A stretch of 64,000 nucleotides of DNA. Origin: Candidatus Kryptonium thompsonii. Lineage in GTDB: Bacteria; Bacteroidota; Ignavibacteria; Kryptoniales; Kryptoniaceae. The translations under genes were made by a program, and so were the position numbers. This document shows, piece after piece, positions 47,229-57,497 of this stretch. Below the pieces are notes generated by a model that did not search any database, was not told where the DNA came from, and was given only the letters and a program-made list of their open reading frames with translations. Each line of letters starts with the position of its first letter. Positions within the stretch are counted from its first letter, which is position 1. The DNA is taken from assembly GCA_001442925.1 (NCBI GenBank), contig LDXX01000006.1, positions 124,001 to 188,000 of the forward strand, given 5' to 3'.

Positions 47229-49538
47229 ATGTTAGGAAGATTTCTAATATACATTGCCTTTGCATCTTCTCTTTTTGCAACGATTGGATATTACCTTTCG
47301 TTCAAGGGTAGAAAATCCTTAATTCAAAAGGCAAGATTAAGTTATCATATATCAGCGATCTTTGTCATACTTGCTTCTGCTTTTTTGCTATATTTGATTT
47401 TAACTCATCAGTTTCAATACACTTATGTGTGGAGTTATAGTTCAACTGATTTGTCGACCCCACTTTTGATATCAACTTTTTATGCTGGTCAAGAGGGCAG
47501 TTTCATGTTATGGACATTTTATACAGCGGTGCTTGGGTTATTTTTGATGAGCTATTCCAGACGCAATGGCTATGAGGCGGAGGTTATGAGTGTTTATTCG
47601 CTTGTTAAAGTTCTTCTTTTGTTAATTTTAGTCGTTAAGAGCCCATTTGAATATGTATGGGAGACATGGCCTAATCAAGTTCATGAGGGGTTTGTACCAC
47701 CAGAAGGGCGAGGTCTTAATCCTTTGCTTCAAAATTTCTGGATGGTGATTCATCCGCCTATAATTTTCATGGGGTTTGCGGCGATGGCGATACCATATTC
47801 GCACGCTGTGGCTGCGCTTTTGAGGCGAGAATATTTAACTTGGGTTAAACCAGCGATGCCTTGGACAATTTTCGCAGCTTTAGCGCTTGGAGCTGGGCTT
47901 GCAATAGGTGGCTTTTGGGCATATGAGACTCTTGGATGGGGTGGTTTTTGGGGATGGGATCCAGTTGAAAATTCGTCTTTGGTTCCATGGCTTATCGCAG
48001 TTGGAACAATCCATACGATGTATGTTCAAAGAAGAACGGGAGCTTTTGCTAGATGGAATTTGGGGATGTCGATTTTGGCTTTTATTCTTGTTTTGTATAG
48101 TACCTTTTTGACAAGAAGTGGTGTTCTTGGCGATACATCCGTTCATTCGTTTGTTGATCCTGGAATGTGGGTTTACCTGCTTTTAATTTCACTTATTTTA
48201 ACATTTTCATTTATTGGTTTTGGTTTGTTATTCGCTAGAAGAAAGGAAATACCAAAGGTAAAGGTGGAATCTGATCTTCTTTCGAGAGAGTATAACTTGT
48301 TCCTTGCTTCCGCTTTGCTTTTAATAGTTGCTGGTTTTGTAATAGTGGGAACATCTTCACCAATTATAACTAAAATTTTGCAAGGCAAAGCAAGCGCCGT
48401 TGATGTATCATATTACAACAAGACGACGCTTCCACTTGGAATAATAATGGCTTTATTAATCGGGCTTGCCCAAACTATGTGGTGGAGGAGGACAAATCCG
48501 GAAGCTTTAATGAACTCGCTTCTATTCCCGACAGCGGCTGCAACTGTTTTTACATCAATTTTGATAGTGGCTGGCGTTAGAGAAGTTTTGATGGCTTTGT
48601 TTGTTCTCACATCTTCGTTTGCTTTCTTTGTTAGTTTAAGAATTGCTTATAAAATTGCCCGTGGAAACCCAAAGTATATCGGCGCTTATTTAACTCACAT
48701 AGGCGTAGCTCTTTTCTTCCTTGGGGTTATAGCTTCGACGAAATACGATAAGACACAAGTTGTTTCCTTGCCCAAGGATCAAGCGATTAATGTCTTTGGA
48801 TATAAGTTAACATACATCGGGAACCAAAAAATTGACAAGGAAAAAGTAGCATATAATGTTAAAGTTGAAAAAGATGGGGATTCATTTATCGCTCCATTAC
48901 AGATGTATTTCAGTGAGTATAACCAAGGTGTGATGAGACATCCTTACATTTTTAGCCTGCTCAACTATGATATATTTAGTAATCCCAATCTCTTGGCTTT
49001 TCTGGTTAAAAATACGCTTACGAATGATCTTTATCTTTCACCGATGAGTTTGGAAAAGAGCGGTGGATTTAATCCGCATACAACTGGTGATCTTATCATA
49101 CTTGATAAAAATCAGGAGAAAGTCGTTGGGGATTATACGCTGAAGTTCATTCGTTTTGATATGAGTTCAGAAGATATGGCTAAGATGATGAGTGGGCAAG
49201 ATTTTGCTATAGGTGCAGTCATCGAAGTAACATACAAAGGTAAGAAACAGCAAGTTATTCCTAAGATTTTTTATCGAAATAATATGCCAGTGCCCGAAGG
49301 GGTTAAGGTTGGTGATAAACAATTAACATTTGTAAATCTTAATGTTGAGTCAGGTCAAATTGCTGTAAGTTTGAGATCAAATGGGGCTGTCTCTGAGTTT
49401 CAAGATGAGCCCGTTGAGGTTCTTGTTATTGAAGCGAGTGTGAAGCCATTTATAAATCTTGTCTGGTTTGGTGTTATCGTGATTCTTGCTGGATTTGTGG
49501 TTTCAATGATTAGGCGAATATCCGAGGTAAAGAAATAG
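47229..49538 (+). CDS. ccmF: Cytochrome c heme lyase subunit CcmF
   Basis: 769 residues, somewhat longer than E. coli CcmF (647), mostly through a C-terminal periplasmic domain of about 210 residues. More than ten helices; the heme-handling WWD motif reads GWGGFWGWDPVENSSLVPWL and MVIHPPIIFMGF carries the His-Pro pair. No ccmG, ccmH or ccmI follows: a terminator closes the operon. Confidence 0.93.
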   Translation: MLGRFLIYIAFASSLFATIGYYLSFKGRKSLIQKARLSYHISAIFVILASAFLLYLILTHQFQYTYVWSYSSTDLSTPLLISTFYAGQEGSFMLWTFYTAVLGLFLMSYSRRNGYEAEVMSVYSLVKVLLLLILVVKSPFEYVWETWPNQVHEGFVPPEGRGLNPLLQNFWMVIHPPIIFMGFAAMAIPYSHAVAALLRREYLTWVKPAMPWTIFAALALGAGLAIGGFWAYETLGWGGFWGWDPVENSSLVPWLIAVGTIHTMYVQRRTGAFARWNLGMSILAFILVLYSTFLTRSGVLGDTSVHSFVDPGMWVYLLLISLILTFSFIGFGLLFARRKEIPKVKVESDLLSREYNLFLASALLLIVAGFVIVGTSSPIITKILQGKASAVDVSYYNKTTLPLGIIMALLIGLAQTMWWRRTNPEALMNSLLFPTAAATVFTSILIVAGVREVLMALFVLTSSFAFFVSLRIAYKIARGNPKYIGAYLTHIGVALFFLGVIASTKYDKTQVVSLPKDQAINVFGYKLTYIGNQKIDKEKVAYNVKVEKDGDSFIAPLQMYFSEYNQGVMRHPYIFSLLNYDIFSNPNLLAFLVKNTLTNDLYLSPMSLEKSGGFNPHTTGDLIILDKNQEKVVGDYTLKFIRFDMSSEDMAKMMSGQDFAIGAVIEVTYKGKKQQVIPKIFYRNNMPVPEGVKVGDKQLTFVNLNVESGQIAVSLRSNGAVSEFQDEPVEVLVIEASVKPFINLVWFGVIVILAGFVVSMIRRISEVKK

Positions 49539-49562
49539 GGCGTACTTCCCCTATCTAAATTT

Positions 49563-49595
49563 AAAGGCGTGCGAAGGTGCACGCCTTTTTTATTT
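49563..49595 (+). terminator. Intrinsic terminator after ccmF
   Basis: Stem AAAGGCGTGC/GCACGCCTTT with a GAAGGT loop, then TTTATTTTTTATTTTG. A second small hairpin (ATAGGG/CCCTAT) precedes it at about 49535. Confidence 0.92.
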
Positions 49596-49713
49596 TTTAT
49601 TTTGTTTTATTGGAATTATTGCTTAAACTTCAAATGCGGGCGTAAAAACGGGGGTAGGTTTAATGTTCTTTAATTAAATTAAACTTAAAAAATCAACAAT
49701 TGGAGAAAAAATC

Positions 49714-51201
49714 ATGAGTAAAAAAATTTGTTTCTTCGGCATCCTTCTTTTTGTCTTTTCAAGTTTTTTAATTTCTCAAATCCCACAAATCGGACCTGAA
49801 TTTGGGATTGAAACTGGACGTGATTCAACATTCGTTCTTGGCGGGGCTTATGATTCCGAGAAATATCTCGTTGTTATGCGGAAAGAGTTGTCAACAGGTG
49901 GCGCTGAAATAGTTGGACAATTTTTATCAAAGGCTGATAACTCTTTAATTGGAAGTCCAATCGTTTTGGGAACAACAGTAATACCAGCAGGAAATTTTGA
50001 AGTAGGTATACCACAGGTGGCATTTGATGGTAATCGTTTTCTTGTGGTGTGGACTGATGGTGAAAATGGAGGAATTAAATATCGATTTATCGACGCTAAA
50101 ACTTTTCAGTTAAGTAATTTATATTCTGACTCAACCTTGAAGTGTTATTTAAATGGAGTTTCAGTTCTTCATTTTAATTCGACGGTCAATAAGTATTTTC
50201 TTGTTTTTGCTATCAGAAGCTCAAGCGGTTATTATTTAGCTGGGACGTTTATACTACCAAATGGATATATGGAAAATTCATTTCAGGTATCTAATGTTCT
50301 TGCGCGAAAGGAGTATTCGCTTGCTTATGGTAATTCTAAATATCTGGTTTGCTTCATTAAAGAGACTGGTGACTATGACAATGAGATTTGGGGCCAGATG
50401 GTAAGTGAGAATGGTTCAGCGATTGGGGCAAGCTTTTTAGTTGATGGAAGCCCTGCGCCAAGTGATAACCCGTTATTTGTCACTTTCGATGGGCAAAAAT
50501 TTATCAGTTTTTTCCCTGATGAGGAGACAACAGGTTGGAAGACTTATGCAAGATTTATAAATCAAGATGGTACAGTTTTGCCCCAACGAATTCTTATTAC
50601 CCCAAATGCATATATTGTCCCATGCGCTTCCGTTAATGGTGGTGAAATTTTATTTACAGCCACAGGATTTAAACAGGATTTCACTTCTAAAATCTTCGCT
50701 CGTTTCTTTGATTTATCTTTAAACCCAAAGGGTGAAGAATTTGTTGTCTTTGATACGCTTGGGGGTAAAAATCCGCTTGGAAGCTATGTTGTTTATGGCG
50801 GTGGAAAATATCTCGTTTTTACAACAAGAGTAAGGTTTGGGGTTGCTCCTGATAGTGGTATATACTTTACCGATGGAGATGTTTATGGTGTAGCCATTTC
50901 GCCGGTTACAAATGTCACTAGCCTCGGAGAAAATCCAACTCAGTTTAGGCTTGAACAAAATTATCCAAATCCGTTTAATCCGAGCACAACTATTCGCTTT
51001 TCATTGCCAAGTCAAACATATGTAACGCTAAAAGTCTTTGATATTCTCGGCAGAGAAGTTACAACGCTGGTGGATGGAGAATTAAACCTTGGTGAACATT
51101 CCGTTGTCTATAATGTTGAAGACTTGCCAAGCGGAGTGTACTACTATCGCTTGCAAGCCGGTAATTTTGCTCAGCAAAAGAAAATGATGATAATAAAATA
51201 G
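49714..51201 (+). CDS. T9SS cargo protein, beta-rich body
   Basis: 495 residues with signal peptide ([18 protein letters not shown]). The body repeats a '[16 protein letters not shown]' style motif ([49 protein letters not shown]), a probable propeller. The end is a T9SS type A sorting domain ([43 protein letters not shown]). Surface or secreted protein of unknown function. Its sorting-domain DNA is almost identical to that of the next gene. Confidence 0.75.
   Translation: MSKKICFFGILLFVFSSFLISQIPQIGPEFGIETGRDSTFVLGGAYDSEKYLVVMRKELSTGGAEIVGQFLSKADNSLIGSPIVLGTTVIPAGNFEVGIPQVAFDGNRFLVVWTDGENGGIKYRFIDAKTFQLSNLYSDSTLKCYLNGVSVLHFNSTVNKYFLVFAIRSSSGYYLAGTFILPNGYMENSFQVSNVLARKEYSLAYGNSKYLVCFIKETGDYDNEIWGQMVSENGSAIGASFLVDGSPAPSDNPLFVTFDGQKFISFFPDEETTGWKTYARFINQDGTVLPQRILITPNAYIVPCASVNGGEILFTATGFKQDFTSKIFARFFDLSLNPKGEEFVVFDTLGGKNPLGSYVVYGGGKYLVFTTRVRFGVAPDSGIYFTDGDVYGVAISPVTNVTSLGENPTQFRLEQNYPNPFNPSTTIRFSLPSQTYVTLKVFDILGREVTTLVDGELNLGEHSVVYNVEDLPSGVYYYRLQAGNFAQQKKMMIIK
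50986..51083. repeat. Sorting-domain DNA repeat, copy 1
   Basis: 98 bases matching 52301-52398 at 91 of 98 positions by eye (7 substitutions, no gaps). It encodes [12 protein letters not shown]...[13 protein letters not shown]. More similar than the rest of the two genes, so a recent copy or gene-conversion event is likely. Confidence 0.85.
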
Positions 51202-51211
51202 TGATAATAAA

Positions 51212-52516
51212 ATGGTGAGGGTAATTCCTCACTTTATTTGGGTTGGTTTAGTGCTTCTTGTATTGGAAGTTGCTCCCATTTCAGCGTTGTTACTTTCTCA
51301 AGAAGTTTATAAACCGAAAGGTTGTTCTGCAAGTACTGGGCCTAATGTATCTACGGTTGTTCTTAATCATCCGGAATGTCGATATCAATTAATTGTGACG
51401 AAATGGTCAGAGATAGAGCCGTCGCCCGGAGTGTTTACTTTTTCTGCTTTGAAAAACAAAATTAACCTTGTAAAACAATACAACAAGAAATATGCGCTCG
51501 CCGTTGGTATGGGAGGACCTGGCTCGCCAGCGTGGTTGGTTGATTCTCTTCACGTTCCATTTGTTGATTATAAATTTCGAGGAACGATTCCGTATAAATT
51601 GCCGTTGTGGTGGGACAGCACCGTGCAAAATCGAATCAGGCTTATGGTGGCAAAACTTGGTGAGGAATTTAAAGATGACACCTCGTTAGCATTGGTATAT
51701 ATCACACAAATGACAGCGAATGGGATTGAGGGGCATTTGCAAGGTGTAAATATGGATTCGATGCGAGCTAAAGGATATACAGCAGAAAAATGGATTGCTG
51801 CAGCGAAACAAACGGCATATTATTTCGCAAACGCTTTTCCGACAAAAGCATTAGCATTTGAAATTCACGATATTGAGAATTCTTCCACAATCCCGATAAC
51901 AATAATTTCAGATTTATTTAATGATCCGCTTCTAAATCATAGAATAGGCGCTGCAATTTGGTGGCTTTCGGGAAAAACAACTTATCAACCAGATTTATTG
52001 TCTTTCTTAAAGACTTTTCCCGGCGATAAATATGCACAAATGATTGGTCACAGTGGTCAACCTGAAAGATTTGCTGATAACACAATAGCAACAGCATTTG
52101 CGCAAGCAAAAGAGCTTAATATACGGTATATCGAACTATGGTATGAAGAATATAGCTCGCGTTCTATTGACCAACTATTGAGAGATTTTAATTCATGGGC
52201 AGATTCAGTATTTGGATTGACTGAGGTATATCTGAACCAAAATAATGTTCCTTCGGGATTTGCATTATACCAAAACTACCCTAACCCATTCAATTCCTCG
52301 ACAACCATTCGCTTTTCGTTACCAAGTCAAACATATGTAACACTCAAAGTCTTTGATATTCTCGGCAGAGAAGTAACAACGCTGGTGGATGGGGAATTTG
52401 ATGCTGGCGAGCATTCTGTGTTGTTTGATGCGAGAAATCTACCAAGTGGAATTTATTTTTATCAACTGAAAACAAGCGGTTTTGTTGGACAGAGGGGAAT
52501 GCTAATTATCAGATGA
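51212..52516 (+). CDS. T9SS cargo protein with glycoside-hydrolase-like body
   Basis: 434 residues. N-terminal hydrophobic segment ([22 protein letters not shown]). The body resembles a (beta/alpha)8 hydrolase in text style: [23 protein letters not shown] near the start, typical of GH42/GH5-like domains, then [10 protein letters not shown] and [15 protein letters not shown] see no certain pair of catalytic Glu, so activity is open. Ends with a T9SS sorting domain ([19 protein letters not shown]). It lies 10 bases after the preceding cargo gene. Confidence 0.65.
   Translation: MVRVIPHFIWVGLVLLVLEVAPISALLLSQEVYKPKGCSASTGPNVSTVVLNHPECRYQLIVTKWSEIEPSPGVFTFSALKNKINLVKQYNKKYALAVGMGGPGSPAWLVDSLHVPFVDYKFRGTIPYKLPLWWDSTVQNRIRLMVAKLGEEFKDDTSLALVYITQMTANGIEGHLQGVNMDSMRAKGYTAEKWIAAAKQTAYYFANAFPTKALAFEIHDIENSSTIPITIISDLFNDPLLNHRIGAAIWWLSGKTTYQPDLLSFLKTFPGDKYAQMIGHSGQPERFADNTIATAFAQAKELNIRYIELWYEEYSSRSIDQLLRDFNSWADSVFGLTEVYLNQNNVPSGFALYQNYPNPFNSSTTIRFSLPSQTYVTLKVFDILGREVTTLVDGEFDAGEHSVLFDARNLPSGIYFYQLKTSGFVGQRGMLIIR
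52301..52398. repeat. Sorting-domain DNA repeat, copy 2
   Basis: Partner of 50986-51083 (93% identity by eye) at the 3' end of the adjacent T9SS cargo gene. Confidence 0.85.
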
Positions 52517-52793
52517 TGTAATTGATTAAGACTATTTACGATAGTGTTGGGGCGGATTTTGCACTCGTAATAAATGACTTGTTTACTTAAGGTGATATTT
52601 CTGGTATTCATGCACCAGAGATTTTAACCTTGCTCTTTTATAATTTGTTTTTGCTAAGTTTTGCTCACTGACCAAAGCTTTTAGCTAACAATGCTAATTG
52701 CAAAATAGACTTGACAAGTATGGAACCTTTTTTTAATTTTGAATAGTTGGAGCAAAACAAGAAGTGAACTGTTGACAAGGCTAAAAAAATTTC

Positions 52794-54653
52794 ATGTGTT
52801 TTTTGAGTACGAATTTTGACATCCATCTTTCATCTCATCAAAGTCCAGAATGGATTGTTTTCACAGCTGAAAATTACATCACTTCGCTTGCGATTGAAGA
52901 TGAATACATTTGGATTGGGACAAACTTGGGGCTTGTTAAGTTGAATATCCTAACAGGTGAGAAAGTTAGTTATAACAAGGCAAATTCGGGTCTACCAAGT
53001 AATGTCATTTTTGCCATAGCAATAGATGAACAAGGGAATAAATGGATTGGGACATATGAAGGGGGATTTGTGAAGTTTGATGGTGTAAATTGGACTGTTT
53101 ATAATACCTCAAATTCTGGACTACCAAGTAATAATGTTCGTGCTATAGCAATAGATTCCCAAGGTAATAAGTGGATTGGAACAGGGAAAGGGCTTGCTAA
53201 GTTTGATGGTGTAAATTGGACTGTTTATAACACTTCAAATTCAGGTTTGCCGGATAACTACATCTTTGTTATATCGATAGATTCCCAAGGGAACAAATGG
53301 ATTGGAACAAGTGGAGGACTTGCGAAATTTGATGGTGTAAATTGGATTATTTATAGTACTTCAAATTCAGGTCTGCCAAAGGGTAGTATTCGTGCCATAT
53401 TAATAGACTCCCAGGGAAATAAATGGATCGGAACGGAGGGAGGGGGACTTGCGAAATTTAATGAGATAAATTGGATTGTTTATAGTACTTCGAATTCAGG
53501 TCTTGCAAGTAATAATGTTTTTGCTATAGCAATGGATTTCCAAGGAAACAAATGGATTGGAACATCGGGAGGGCTTGTAAAGTTTGATGGGGTAAATTGG
53601 ATTGTGTATAAAACTCGGAATTCAAGTTTACCAAGCAATAATGTTCGTGCCATAGTGGTAGATTCCAAAGGAAACAAATGGATTGGGACATCAAAAGGGC
53701 TCGCTAGGTTTGATGATGTAAATTGGGTTGTTTATGGCACTTCAAATTCAAGTCTACTAAGTAATGATGTCCTTGCTATATCAATAGATTCCCAAGGGAA
53801 CAGATGGATTGGTACAGATAAAGGACTTGTAAGGTTTGATGGTGTAAAGTGGACTGTTTATGATACTTCAAATTCAGGTCTACCAGATAATTATGTTTCT
53901 GCCATAGTGATAGATTCTCAAGGAAACAAATGGATTGGGACGAATAAAGGACTCGCAATGTTTGACGGAGTAAAGTGGACTATTTATGACACTTCGAACT
54001 TGGCTCTGTCAGATAATTATATTTCTGCCATAGCGATAGATTCCCAAGGGAGCAAATGGATTGGAATATATGAAGGAGGACTTGTAAAGTTCGATGGTAC
54101 AAATTGGACCGTTTATAACGCTTCAAATTCAGGGCTTCCGGATGCTCAGATTAATGCAATAGCGATAGATTCCCAGGGGAACAAATGGATTGGGACAGAA
54201 CTGGGCCTTGTAAAGTTTGACGGTGTGAGTTGGGTTGTTTATGACAGCTCAAACTCAGGCCTGCCAAATAATGTGGTTAATGCTATATCAATAGATTTCA
54301 AAGGAAATAAATGGATTGGAACAGAAGGAGGAGGACTTGTGAAGTTCGATGGTGTAAGTTGGACCGTTTATAATACTTCAAATTCAGGTTTGCCGGATAA
54401 TTGGATTAATGCAATAGCGATAGATTCTCAGGGGAATAAATGGATTGGAACAAACGGAGGAGGGCTTGCGAAGTTTAACGATGTAAGTTGGACTGTTTAT
54501 AACACTTCAAATTCAGGCCTACCACATAATTGGGTACGTGCTATAGCGATAGATTCCCAAGGAAACAAATGGATCGGAACGGAGGGAAGGCTTGCGGTAT
54601 ATCGTGAGGGGGGGGGAGTAATACTTGATGTTTATAAGAAAAAGAAGAAATAA
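52794..54653 (+). CDS. Propeller-repeat protein (two-component-regulator type), probably decaying
   Basis: 619 residues made of 14 repeats of about 43 residues, each of the form FDGVNWTVYNTSNSGLP...IAIDSQGNKWIGT, enough for two seven-bladed propellers. No clear signal peptide: the start (MCFLSTNFDIHLSS) is polar, whereas a Lys-rich plus hydrophobic run appears only in another frame just upstream (52781-52805). The end passes through a G9 run and stops in KKKKK; the remains of a T9SS sorting domain lie just downstream, out of frame. So an ancestral surface protein has lost both export signals, unless the assembly has errors. Confidence 0.65.
   Translation: MCFLSTNFDIHLSSHQSPEWIVFTAENYITSLAIEDEYIWIGTNLGLVKLNILTGEKVSYNKANSGLPSNVIFAIAIDEQGNKWIGTYEGGFVKFDGVNWTVYNTSNSGLPSNNVRAIAIDSQGNKWIGTGKGLAKFDGVNWTVYNTSNSGLPDNYIFVISIDSQGNKWIGTSGGLAKFDGVNWIIYSTSNSGLPKGSIRAILIDSQGNKWIGTEGGGLAKFNEINWIVYSTSNSGLASNNVFAIAMDFQGNKWIGTSGGLVKFDGVNWIVYKTRNSSLPSNNVRAIVVDSKGNKWIGTSKGLARFDDVNWVVYGTSNSSLLSNDVLAISIDSQGNRWIGTDKGLVRFDGVKWTVYDTSNSGLPDNYVSAIVIDSQGNKWIGTNKGLAMFDGVKWTIYDTSNLALSDNYISAIAIDSQGSKWIGIYEGGLVKFDGTNWTVYNASNSGLPDAQINAIAIDSQGNKWIGTELGLVKFDGVSWVVYDSSNSGLPNNVVNAISIDFKGNKWIGTEGGGLVKFDGVSWTVYNTSNSGLPDNWINAIAIDSQGNKWIGTNGGGLAKFNDVSWTVYNTSNSGLPHNWVRAIAIDSQGNKWIGTEGRLAVYREGGGVILDVYKKKKK
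52900..54600 (+). repeat. 14-copy tandem coding repeat, ~126-129 bp unit
   Basis: The unit includes the near-constant block GATTCCCAAGGAAACAAATGG (variants occur). Copies keep the codon phase, so the array is a protein-level propeller repeat and not a CRISPR or minisatellite outside genes. Unit length alternates between roughly 126 and 132 bases where a Gly is gained or lost. Confidence 0.85.
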
Positions 54654-54925
54654 TACCAAGAGAATTTCCACTTATCAAAAATTATCTAAACTTATTTTAA
54701 TTTGAACACTTTGATTGAATCTGACAATTAACCTGAGGTTTCAGATATCGAACTTGGGATATATGATGTTTTTGGAATGGAAGTGACGAGAATTTTTTAA
54801 GGGATATTGAAGGTTTGTATAGATTGTATAAGATTTGATGCAAAAGGTTGCCAAGTGGGGTTTACTTCTATCATTTGCAGGCTGGAAATTTTGTTCAACA
54901 AAGAAAAATGATATTAGCTAAGTGA
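54653..54925 (+). pseudogene. Decayed T9SS sorting domain behind the propeller gene
   Basis: In one frame from 54653 the DNA reads IPREFPLIKNYLNLF-stop, a worn form of [16 protein letters not shown]. From 54750 it reads ELGIYDVFGMEVTRIF-stop (normal: [15 protein letters not shown]) and from 54848 LPSGVYFYHLQAGNFVQQR...LAK-stop, an almost intact end. Frames change between parts and several stops are present, so it is not translated as a unit. It explains most of the gap between the propeller gene and hypE. A trace at 54967-54985 (TAAAAGTGTTTGATTTT) may belong to a second copy. Confidence 0.78.
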
Positions 54926-54990
54926 AAAACTTTGTTAGTATCGATGGTTTGACTGGGTTTAAATTACTAAAAGTGTTTGATTTTGGAAGT

Positions 54991-56040
54991 TCAACATATT
55001 CTCGGCAGTTGTTCTCCAGCGAGCATATCAACGACTCTTAACCCACCAATAAGAGTTTTAAGGAGGACAACGCCGGGATGTTCTTCGGTGATTTCACCAA
55101 TTATTTTTGCTTCTTTTCCTAATGGATTTTTTCTCATTGTTTCGAGTATTTTCTCCGCATCTTCTGAAGAAACGACTGCGATCAATTTGCCTTCGTTCGC
55201 GACATAGAGTGGATCAAGCCCAAGCATTTCACATGCTGCTTTAACTGGTTCAGGTATTGGAATTTCCGATTCCCATATTTCAACACCAATATTTGCAGAC
55301 TGCGCAAGTTCGTTTAGCGCGCTTGAGATTCCACCACGTGTTGGGTCACGCATCCAATGTATATTTTGGCTTACGGATAAAATATCGTGAACGAGGTAAT
55401 TTAATGGTGCTGTATCGCTTTCAATTTCTATCTCAAATTCTATCCCCTCGCGCTTTGATAAAATAGCTATTCCGTGTAAACCTATGGGACCATTTATCAG
55501 GATTTTATCTCCGGGCTTGACCTTGTGTGGTGAGATTTCAATATCATGATCTATTATTCCAATTCCAGATGTGTTGATGAAAATTTTATCACCCTTGCCT
55601 TTTTCAACAACTTTTGTATCACCTGTTACAAGAATTACGCCAGCTCTTTCACAAGCTCTTCTCATACTTTCAACTATTACACATAAATCAGAGATTGGGA
55701 AACCTTCTTCGATTATAAAGCCCGCACTGATGAAAAGTGGATTTGCACCGCCAACTGCTAAATCGTTTACAGTTCCATTTACCGCAAGCTCTCCAATATT
55801 TCCGCCAGGAAAGAAAATAGGATTAACCACATATGAATCAGTTGTAAACGCAATTTTAATCCCGTTTATATTCACAACTGCTTGATCCCCAAGTTCGGAA
55901 AGATATGGATTGTCAAAGGCTGGTAAAAATACATTTCTTATCAGTTCCGCTGTGAGTTTTCCCCCGCTCCCATGACCAAGGAGAATTTTATCGTAATTTG
56001 CAAGTGGTTTTGGACAACTTAAATTAAATTCTGTTGCCAT
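54991..56040 (-). CDS. hypE: Hydrogenase maturation protein HypE
   Basis: 349 residues, PurM-like. HGSGGKLTAELIRNVFLP near the start, DSYVVNPIFFPGGNIG, GDTKVV, and MRDPTRGG...LNELA in the ATP site. It ends in PRIC; the terminal Cys is the thiocarbamate/cyano carrier. With HypF it makes the CN ligands of [NiFe] hydrogenase iron. HypF is not in the window. Follows hypD by 7 bases. Confidence 0.95.
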   Translation of the reverse strand: MATEFNLSCPKPLANYDKILLGHGSGGKLTAELIRNVFLPAFDNPYLSELGDQAVVNINGIKIAFTTDSYVVNPIFFPGGNIGELAVNGTVNDLAVGGANPLFISAGFIIEEGFPISDLCVIVESMRRACERAGVILVTGDTKVVEKGKGDKIFINTSGIGIIDHDIEISPHKVKPGDKILINGPIGLHGIAILSKREGIEFEIEIESDTAPLNYLVHDILSVSQNIHWMRDPTRGGISSALNELAQSANIGVEIWESEIPIPEPVKAACEMLGLDPLYVANEGKLIAVVSSEDAEKILETMRKNPLGKEAKIIGEITEEHPGVVLLKTLIGGLRVVDMLAGEQLPRIC

Positions 56041-56047
56041 AGCATAT

Positions 56048-57142
56048 TTAAATTTTTATTCTGCCATAGTTATAGTAAGCTGCACATGCTCCTTCAGATG
56101 AAACCATGGGTGCACCAAGAGGATTTAATGGTGTGCAAAGCGTTCCAAAAGCTGGGCAATCACTGGGTTTTTTAACTCCTTGAAGAACATAACCACTTAT
56201 GCAAAGTGATGATTCCTCTGTTTTTATAGTAGAGATTTCGCTAAAAACTTTTTCCGCGTCAAATTCAGAAAATTCTTCTTTTAATTTAAAGCCACTGTTT
56301 GGAATTAACCCAATACCACGCCATTTCATATCTGCAATTTCAAAAACCTTAAAGATAAGCTGTTTTGCTGGTATGTTTCCCTCGCGACGCACTGAACGCT
56401 TATATTGATTTTCAACCTCATGACGTCCCTCTTCAAGTTGTTTAATTAACATAAAAATACCCTGTAAGATATCAACTGGTTCAAAACCTGTGACAACAAT
56501 TGGAACTTTGTATTTTTCCGCGATCGGTTCATATTCTTCATATCCCATAACTGTGCAAACATGTCCCGCAGCGATAAATCCATTTATCATGTTCCAAGGT
56601 GACTCAAGGATTGTTATAATTGCCGGTGGAACGCGCACATGTGAAACAAGAGCAAAGAAATTTTTTAATCCGAGTTCTTTTGCTCTCCATACCGCCATTG
56701 CATTTGCTGGCGCTGTTGTCTCAAAGCCAATCGCGAAAAAGACAACTTTTTTATCTGGGTTTTTCATCGCAATCTTCACAGCATCAAGAGGTGAGTAGAC
56801 AATTCTCACATCTCCACCCTCTGACTTAACGGTGAAAAGGTCTTTTTTTGAACCTGGAACTCTTAACATATCTCCAAATGAGCAAAATATAACTCCTGGG
56901 GTTGATGCAATTTCTATGGCTTTGTCAATTATTTCAAGTGGTGTAACGCAAACCGGACACCCTGGACCATGAACGATGTTAATTTTATCTGGAAGCATCT
57001 CATCGATTCCGTATTTTATAATCGTATGTGTCTGGCCCCCACAGATTTCCATTATGGTCCATTCACGGGTTGTTATCTCATGGATCTTTTCAACATATGC
57101 TTTGACAAGTTTTGAATCCCTGTATTCATCAATGAATTTCAT
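56048..57142 (-). CDS. hypD: Hydrogenase maturation protein HypD
   Basis: 364 residues. Conserved Cys motifs [21 protein letters not shown] (the disulfide and Fe scaffold region) and the [4Fe-4S] end region [29 protein letters not shown]. It holds the Fe(CN)2CO unit together with HypC. The start overlaps hypC by 4 bases. Confidence 0.96.
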   Translation of the reverse strand: MKFIDEYRDSKLVKAYVEKIHEITTREWTIMEICGGQTHTIIKYGIDEMLPDKINIVHGPGCPVCVTPLEIIDKAIEIASTPGVIFCSFGDMLRVPGSKKDLFTVKSEGGDVRIVYSPLDAVKIAMKNPDKKVVFFAIGFETTAPANAMAVWRAKELGLKNFFALVSHVRVPPAIITILESPWNMINGFIAAGHVCTVMGYEEYEPIAEKYKVPIVVTGFEPVDILQGIFMLIKQLEEGRHEVENQYKRSVRREGNIPAKQLIFKVFEIADMKWRGIGLIPNSGFKLKEEFSEFDAEKVFSEISTIKTEESSLCISGYVLQGVKKPSDCPAFGTLCTPLNPLGAPMVSSEGACAAYYNYGRIKI

Positions 57143-57390
57143 TCTTGATCCCCGAGTTCACTTTTTAAAAATCCCATTTTTTCAAGGTAATAAAGCATTT
57201 CTTGAGCTTCTTGTTCGTTGAGTTTGCTTATTCCAAACCCAACATGAACAACAGTGTAATCTCCAACCTGTGCATCTGGGATATATTCAAGGCAAACAGT
57301 TTTTACAACGCCCCCGAAATCAACTTTGCCCATTTTCAAACCATTCTCTTCAAAGACTTCCACAATCTTTCCAGGAATCCCAAGGCACAT
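57139..57390 (-). CDS. hypC: Hydrogenase maturation chaperone HypC
   Basis: 83 residues. I take the ATG at 57390, giving [12 protein letters not shown]; Cys2 must be near the N-end to work. The longer frame start at 57402 (MERIM...) lies within the GGAG ribosome site. Ligand-carrying partner of HypD in hydrogenase assembly. No hydrogenase structural gene, hypA, hypB or hypF is in the window. Confidence 0.95.
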   Translation of the reverse strand: MCLGIPGKIVEVFEENGLKMGKVDFGGVVKTVCLEYIPDAQVGDYTVVHVGFGISKLNEQEAQEMLYYLEKMGFLKSELGDQE

Positions 57391-57469
57391 AATCCGCTCC
57401 ATTTTAATTTTTTAGAAATGGAACTCGTTAACAAAAATAACCCGAAAGATTTAAAAAGTCAAGGTAGAA

Positions 57470-57493
57470 ATGGCGAGCTATAAAGCTCGCCAT
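57470..57493 (-). terminator. Intrinsic terminator between the lipoprotein gene and hypC
   Basis: Stem ATGGCGAGCT/AGCTCGCCAT with a 4-base loop; read on the minus strand it is followed by TTCTACC. Just downstream of the lipoprotein stop codon at 57498, so the hyp genes probably have their own promoter between 57403 and 57469. Confidence 0.8.
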
Positions 57494-57497
57494 GTTT

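Noticed and set aside
52900-54600. Regular ~129-bp repeats that might be a CRISPR or satellite array
   Set aside because: All copies are in one reading frame and encode NKWIGT-type propeller blades; repeat and spacer lengths do not fit CRISPR.
54991-55012. TATTCTCGGCAG match to the sorting-domain DNA
   Set aside because: It lies in the hypE 3' end, encoding the conserved PRIC tail on the minus strand; the 12-base match is by chance.
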